Source: Candidatus Shapirobacteria bacterium CG06_land_8_20_14_3_00_40_12
GTDB lineage: Bacteria > Patescibacteriota > Microgenomatia > UBA12405
Assembly: GCA_002780135.1 (NCBI GenBank)
Contig: PEWA01000040.1
Location: forward strand, 1-5,660
DNA: 5,660 bases
Direction of reading: 5' to 3'
Within the stretch, counting starts at the first letter, position 1, and every line of letters begins with the position of its first letter. Positions 4,307 to 5,660 of the stretch are shown piece by piece. A model generated the notes under the pieces. It ran no database searches. It saw only the letters and a program-made list of their open reading frames with translations, and was not told the DNA's origin. Position numbers and translations under genes: made by a program.

Positions 4307-5660
4307 TGAAAGACAACCAAAGCCTAATTCAGTCCACTTACTATATCCACGGAATGCACTGTGCTTCCTGCGAAATTCTGATTGAAAAAAAGATCATTAA
4401 AGAACTGACTGTCAATATGGTTGATGCCAACTTGTCCAAAAACGTGGTCATTGTTGAGCATCAACCGGACGACCAAATTTCTGCCAAGTATCTTAGTAAA
4501 ATTTTTGAGGCTGATCACTATCGGTTTTCCGATACCCCATTTCACAAAAATACTCGGATTGCCACTGATTCTTATTGTGCTGTTTCCAAGCCCAGTAATC
4601 CCCTCTCCGCTCTTTTTACCGCCGGTTTAATAATTATTGGTTTTCTCCTCCTAAACAAAAGTGGCTTAACCTCTCTGGTTTCTGTTAATACCACCTCCAC
4701 TCTACCTATATTTCTCGTGTTCGGTCTCTTGGCCGGTTTTAGTAGTTGTGCCGCTTTAGTTGGGGGTATTATTCTTTCGGTTAGCCGGCAATGGGTCGGC
4801 AATTACGGCAACAGTGACAGTACTCTCCAAAAACTTCAACCCCATTTTCTTTTTAATGGCGGTCGGGTTTTAGGTTATGCCTTTTTTGGGGCTCTCATGG
4901 GTTATGTTGGCAATTTTTTTCGGCTTTCACCTCTCTTTACTGCTACTTTAGTAATTGCCGTATCCGGTTTAATGATAATGCTTGGACTGCAAATGTTGGG
5001 TGTCAAAGCCCTCGCCTCTTTTCAAATCCGTCTTCCCAAATCTCTTACCGGTCATATTGCTGATGAATCAAATTTCCAGAGCCGTTTTGCTCCGGCCTTG
5101 ATGGGTGCCCTGACTTTTTTTCTTCCCTGTGGTTTCACTATCACCGCCCAGGCTCTGGCTTTAGCCTCCGGCTCACCCGCAACCGGTGCCTTAATTATGG
5201 CGTTCTTTGCTCTCGGTACTATTCCGGGACTTTTAGCCATTGGTTACAGTAGTGTTAAATTTCAGAGCAATCCCCAAACCTCCACTTCTTTTTCTGCTAT
5301 CGCCGGCTATCTTGTCCTGTTTTTTGCCCTTTTTAATATTAATGCTCAACTTAGCGTTGTTGGTTTACCCAACCTTTCCGATGCTTTTGCTACCAACTCA
5401 AGTTATTCCAAAACCGTCGGATCGACTGGTGAGTTAGCGCCAATTGTTAATGGTCAGCAGATTATTAAAATGGATGCTTCCTCTTCAGGCTATACCCCCA
5501 ATCGTTTTAAAATCAGAGCCAATACCCCTACCCGCTGGGAAGTTGCCACCAACAATATCAGCGGTTGTACCAACGCCATCATTTCCCGCGGTCTTTTTGA
5601 TGGTCAAATTGATCTGGTTGACGGTACCACTTCGGTTAAGGAATTTACCTCTCCCAAGCC
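4306..5660 (+). CDS. HMA + DsbD_2/UreH-like membrane + cupredoxin fusion protein, 3' end missing
   Basis: The frame stays open to the window edge (451 complete codons). Residues about 11-76 form a heavy-metal-associated domain with the metal motif GMHCASC (16-22; C19, C22). Residues about 98-350 are a polytopic membrane domain of the DsbD_2/UreH-like (sulfite-exporter-like) type, with hydrophobic stretches near 100-116, 133-158, 185-205, 210-233, 262-287, 293-314 and 329-348. Conserved cysteines occur at 'GFSSCAALVGG' (C148) and 'FFLPCGFTITAQALALASGS' (C275). From about 375 on comes a cupredoxin-like domain with 'SGYTPNRFKI' and 'NNISGCTNAI' (C421); the His/Met ligands expected later lie outside the window. 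The likely role is moving copper or electrons from the HMA domain through the membrane part to the exterior cupredoxin. It follows operator 3, so it belongs to the metal-responsive regulon. ATG at 4306 is fixed by the promoter and the HMA alignment. Confidence 0.85.
   Translation, partial: MKDNQSLIQSTYYIHGMHCASCEILIEKKIIKELTVNMVDANLSKNVVIVEHQPDDQISAKYLSKIFEADHYRFSDTPFHKNTRIATDSYCAVSKPSNPLSALFTAGLIIIGFLLLNKSGLTSLVSVNTTSTLPIFLVFGLLAGFSSCAALVGGIILSVSRQWVGNYGNSDSTLQKLQPHFLFNGGRVLGYAFFGALMGYVGNFFRLSPLFTATLVIAVSGLMIMLGLQMLGVKALASFQIRLPKSLTGHIADESNFQSRFAPALMGALTFFLPCGFTITAQALALASGSPATGALIMAFFALGTIPGLLAIGYSSVKFQSNPQTSTSFSAIAGYLVLFFALFNINAQLSVVGLPNLSDAFATNSSYSKTVGSTGELAPIVNGQQIIKMDASSSGYTPNRFKIRANTPTRWEVATNNISGCTNAIISRGLFDGQIDLVDGTTSVKEFTSPK

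Noticed and set aside
4324..5437. Several short open frames on both strands within the HMA fusion gene
   Set aside because: All overlap a continuous frame with clear HMA, membrane and cupredoxin motifs.

Overview
The window is AT-rich bacterial DNA. Several features point to a Patescibacteria/CPR-type genome, perhaps Microgenomates: short genes, tight overlaps, leaderless-looking promoters, two toxin-antitoxin pairs, and a fused HMA + DsbD_2-like + cupredoxin membrane protein of a kind common in that group. This placement is an inference. No rRNA, tRNA, CRISPR array or insertion sequence was seen. TGA is a normal stop here: the HigB-like, PIG-L, BrnA-like, BlaI-like and M56 genes all end on it.

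Left part (1-658, + strand): a toxin-first HigBA-type pair. The toxin is cut by the window edge. The HTH antitoxin has its own apparent leaderless promoter, whose spacer holds a perfect 20-bp palindrome.

Middle (664-2519, - strand): one compact five-gene run, read from right to left. It contains a BrnT-like toxin, a BrnA/CopG-like antitoxin, a VOC-family gene broken by an in-frame TGA, a PIG-L/LmbE-family deacetylase, and a 43-residue coiled-coil-like small protein. Genes overlap or sit within 20 bp of each other, and a single promoter with a TGTAC-N6-GTACA inverted repeat lies at the brnT start.

Right part (about 2720-5660, + strand): an apparent metal (probably copper) response regulon built around three near-identical operators with TACTAC/GTAGTA arms. 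Each sits on the -10 region of a promoter with a consensus TTGACA -35. They precede (1) a short Cys-rich, metallothionein-like reading frame too small for normal gene calling, ended by a strong intrinsic terminator; (2) a BlaI/MecI/CopY-type repressor overlapping by ATGA with an M56 (BlaR1/MecR1-like) membrane protease; and (3) an HMA-DsbD_2-cupredoxin fusion that runs off the window. The inferred logic is that the protease senses an outside signal and inactivates the repressor, which releases a metal-binding peptide and a metal-handling membrane protein. The protease has no penicillin-binding domain; instead it ends in a short Cys/His-containing tail after its last membrane segment. A BlaR1-like relay re-purposed for metal with a tiny thionein in the same regulon is the most interesting proposal in the window.

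The 2520-2716 stretch between the two divergent blocks holds no intact gene. It may contain a short frameshifted relic.
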